Shown in pieces: positions 6,101 through 9,797 of a DNA stretch of 9,797 bases. A program made the translations under genes and the position numbers. Source of the stretch: Gammaproteobacteria bacterium (GTDB lineage Bacteria; Pseudomonadota; Gammaproteobacteria; HK1); the NCBI GenBank assembly GCA_022822245.1, contig JAJECB010000528.1, positions 1 through 9,797 on the forward strand. Direction: 5' to 3'. The first letter of the stretch is position 1. The number at the start of each line of letters is the position of its first letter. The notes under the pieces were generated by a model, which was not told where the DNA came from, did no database searches, and saw only the letters and a list, made by a program, of their open reading frames with translations.

Positions 6101-6427
6101 ATGGCGAACACACCGGATCCAATCGGCACCCCGGGCGGGGTGCTCGAGATCGAAGAATCGGAGCCCAAGGTCGATGAGCCGCCTCGGTACAACGTGGTGC
6201 TGCTGAACGACGACTATACTCCCATGGAATTCGTGGTAGGGGTGCTCGAGCGATTCTTCTCCATGGACCGGGAACGGGCCGTCCGGGTGATGCTGCACGT
6301 CCATACCCGGGGCAAGGGGATCTGCGGAACCTACTCCCGTGAAATCGCGGAGACCAAAGTCAGCAAGGTGAACCAGTTCTCGCGCGATCATCAGCACCCG
6401 CTCCTTTGCACCATGGAACACGCTTGA
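6101..6427 (+). CDS. clpS: ClpS, N-degron adaptor of ClpAP
   Basis: ClpS binds proteins bearing N-terminal Leu, Phe, Tyr or Trp and hands them to the N-domain of ClpA for unfolding and degradation by ClpP; it also suppresses ClpA autodegradation. The 108-residue product matches the E. coli length of 106. The N-degron pocket is intact: Asn36-Asp37-Asp38 and Thr40-Pro41-Met42 in [12 protein letters not shown], and His68 in the [10 protein letters not shown] segment. The conserved end is AETKVSKVN (83-91) and [10 protein letters not shown] (99-108). The first 27 residues are a flexible, family-typical extension. The frame is open upstream to 6050, but those 17 codons include the promoter and do not resemble ClpS, so the ATG at 6101 is chosen. 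clpA follows 37 bases later. The companion protease clpP is not in the window. Confidence 0.96.
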   Translation: MANTPDPIGTPGGVLEIEESEPKVDEPPRYNVVLLNDDYTPMEFVVGVLERFFSMDRERAVRVMLHVHTRGKGICGTYSREIAETKVSKVNQFSRDHQHPLLCTMEHA

Positions 6428-6464
6428 GGCCCCGAGCCTCGATCGCGGTCCGAGGATCTCCCAG

Positions 6465-8777
<2,313 letters not shown>

Positions 8778-8781
8778 CCCG

Positions 8782-9405
8782 GTGGTGCGGGGCGCGGGCT
8801 TCTTCTGCTTCCTTGCCCTCGGGCTCGGGGCGGCCGGGGCCGGGGCCGAGACCAGTGACCCGGTGCCGATACATCCCGGCGCGATCGTCGCCCTCACCCG
8901 GCTCGGTGAACACCTTCCGCCCGCGACGGCGGGGGACCGGCAGGCGGCCCGGGCGTTCCTCGACGAACGGGTTGCCCCCCATTTCGACTTCGACGTGATG
9001 GCCCGCCGGGCCGCCGGGCCCTTCTACCACCGATTCAGCCGGGCTGAGCGCGAAGCATTCACCGCCCGGCTTCGCACCCTGTTCATCAAGGCGCTGGCCG
9101 GAAACCTGACTTCGGGGACGCCGGCCGCTACCCGTGTCGACATCTATCCGACCCGTTTCCTCCGCTGGGGAGACGAGGCGTCGGTGCTCGCCCGAGTGAC
9201 CAGCTCACCATCGGCTCCGATCTGGATGACCTATCGATTCCACCGGACCCCCGGGGGATGGAAGGCATACGATGCGGCCGCCAACGGGTTCAGCGCCGTT
9301 TCGCATTTCAGAGCCTACTTCGCCGCGCTCGCACGTCGGCATGGTCCGGAGGTCCTCCCTCATTGGCCGGAGGACCGCAATTCATCCGCAAACAACAAGG
9401 GGTAG
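8782..9405 (+). CDS. MlaC/Ttg2D-like secreted protein, probable phospholipid carrier
   Basis: The 207-residue product matches the MlaC (Ttg2D, toluene tolerance) family in length and pattern. MlaC is the periplasmic shuttle that moves phospholipids between the outer-membrane MlaA complex and the inner-membrane MlaFEDB transporter. Residues 1-22 look like a signal peptide: a short basic start, a hydrophobic run FFCFLALGLG, and AGA before Glu23. Family features follow: VAPHFDFDVMARRAAGPFY (64-82), EREAFTARLRTLFIKALAGN (89-108), and near the end IWMTYRFHRTPGGWKAYD (147-164) with GFSAVSHFRAYFA. No lipobox is present. The start is GTG at 8782, 4 bases after the clpA stop and without a Shine-Dalgarno; GTG at 8785 is an alternative. 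No mla transporter genes adjoin it, so it is an orphan or paralogue. The family call is good; the substrate is not proven. Confidence 0.75.
   Translation: MVRGAGFFCFLALGLGAAGAGAETSDPVPIHPGAIVALTRLGEHLPPATAGDRQAARAFLDERVAPHFDFDVMARRAAGPFYHRFSRAEREAFTARLRTLFIKALAGNLTSGTPAATRVDIYPTRFLRWGDEASVLARVTSSPSAPIWMTYRFHRTPGGWKAYDAAANGFSAVSHFRAYFAALARRHGPEVLPHWPEDRNSSANNKG
9397..9402 (+). promoter_or_regulatory. Shine-Dalgarno of the HU gene
   Basis: AAGGGG lies 7 bases before the ATG at 9410, inside the last codons of the MlaC-like gene. It decides the HU start over upstream in-frame codons and suggests the two genes are translated from a shared transcript. Confidence 0.65.
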
Positions 9406-9409
9406 AGGA

Positions 9410-9682
9410 ATGAAGAAGTCCGATATTTCGTCCCACGTAGCCAGCCAGGCTTCCCTGTCCAAAGCTTCCGCGGACGCTGCGGTGACTGCCGTATTCGGGG
9501 CAATCACCGACGCCCTTTCGCGGGAGGAGGTCGTCACCATCGCCGGATTCGGCACCTTTTCCACCAAGAGACGCCCGGCTCGCCAGGGGCGAAACCCCCG
9601 CACCGGCGAGAGCATCACCATTGCCGCCTCGATCGTGCCTTCCTTCAAGGCCGGCAAGAGCCTTCGAGACGCTGTGAACTAG
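9410..9682 (+). CDS. HU-family nucleoid DNA-binding protein
   Basis: HU proteins are small dimers that bend and wrap DNA with little sequence preference. From the ATG at 9410 the product has exactly 90 residues, the standard HU length. Residues 1-40 form the helical dimerisation part. The signature GFGTFSTKRRPARQGRNP (46-63) is followed by TGESITIAAS, with Arg61-Asn62-Pro63 at the tip of the DNA-binding arm; Pro63 is the residue that intercalates into DNA. The end, PSFKAGKSLRDAVN (77-90), is the typical C-terminal helix. Arg61, Pro63 and the length favour HU over IHF, which usually has longer or differently charged arms. Base composition appears less GC-rich than the upstream genes. It lies 4 bases after the MlaC-like stop and is followed at once by a terminator-like hairpin. 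Whether it is the main HU or a paralogue cannot be told. Confidence 0.92.
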   Translation: MKKSDISSHVASQASLSKASADAAVTAVFGAITDALSREEVVTIAGFGTFSTKRRPARQGRNPRTGESITIAASIVPSFKAGKSLRDAVN

Positions 9683-9683
9683 T

Positions 9684-9702
9684 ACCTCTGCACAGAGGTT
9701 TT
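9684..9702 (+). terminator. Short intrinsic-terminator-like hairpin after the HU gene
   Basis: ACCTCT (9684-9689) and AGAGGT (9694-9699) form a perfect 6-bp stem with loop GCAC, followed by TTT. It starts one base after the HU stop codon, the expected place for the end of the clpS-clpA-mlaC-like-HU transcript. The stem is short and the T-run brief, so termination may be partial. Confidence 0.5.
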
Positions 9703-9718
9703 GACCGTTTCAAGCGGC

Positions 9719-9797
9719 ATGAGCGAGTTCATTGGAGAGGTGTTTGGGGTAGACCCGACCGAGTTTTTCTCGAGCACGGCGGACATCGAACATCCAC
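9719..9797 (+). CDS. Possible 5' end of an unrecognised gene, cut by the window
   Basis: An ATG at 9719 opens a frame that stays open through 26 complete codons to the window edge (begins MSEFIGEVFGVDPTEFF). It lies 36 bases after the HU stop and beyond the terminator-like hairpin. No strong Shine-Dalgarno precedes it and 26 residues show no family signature, so the call rests only on position and an open frame. The stretch is less GC-rich than the window average. It could be a chance frame. Confidence 0.3.
   Translation, partial: MSEFIGEVFGVDPTEFFSSTADIEHP

Noticed and set aside
8806..8810. Cysteine in the MlaC-like signal peptide as a lipoprotein site
   Set aside because: The cysteine (residue 9) is inside the hydrophobic core without the small-residue lipobox; a signal peptidase I site after Ala22 fits better.

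Overview
The window is a high-GC (roughly two-thirds G+C or more by eye) bacterial chromosomal segment that reads as conserved core genome. Gene content and protein similarity point to a gammaproteobacterium: DapE, YciB, ClpS, ClpA and the ScpA N-terminus all closely resemble gammaproteobacterial proteins. Having ScpAB rather than MukBEF argues against the enteric branch. An uncultured or sulfur-oxidiser/Ectothiorhodospira-like lineage is possible, but the sequence alone does not settle this.

Layout: (1) 1-2553, minus strand: trpS, scpA and scpB (cut by the left edge) in a tight operon. scpA and scpB share an ATGA overlap. (2) 2613-4299, plus strand, divergent from trpS: yciB (inner-membrane septation protein) overlaps dapE (lysine/diaminopimelate synthesis) by 20 bases. 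(3) 4300-4460: a convergent intergenic gap with GC hairpins. (4) 4461-5690, minus strand: argD, a PLP aminotransferase of arginine/lysine synthesis. (5) 5691-6100: a 410-base divergent intergenic region with a leader hairpin, short GC-rich repeats and the clpS promoter. (6) 6101-8777, plus strand: clpS and clpA, the N-degron adaptor and unfoldase of ClpAP. (7) 8782-9682, plus strand: a secreted MlaC-like protein 4 bases after clpA, then a 90-residue HU-type nucleoid protein followed by a small terminator hairpin. (8) 9719-9797: the first 26 codons of a possible further gene.

The genes are housekeeping: chromosome segregation (ScpAB, HU), translation (TrpS), the lysine/arginine pathways (DapE, ArgD), regulated proteolysis (ClpS/ClpA) and envelope maintenance (YciB, MlaC-like). 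I found no mobile element, CRISPR array, tRNA/rRNA, or novel multi-gene system. The most noteworthy details are inside genes. ClpA has Thr in place of the invariant Walker A lysine of its second ATPase domain. TrpS carries a four-cysteine [4Fe-4S]-type motif in its anticodon-binding domain. Two genes (yciB, clpS) have a -10-like hexamer exactly 8 bases before the ATG and no Shine-Dalgarno, suggesting near-leaderless mRNAs.
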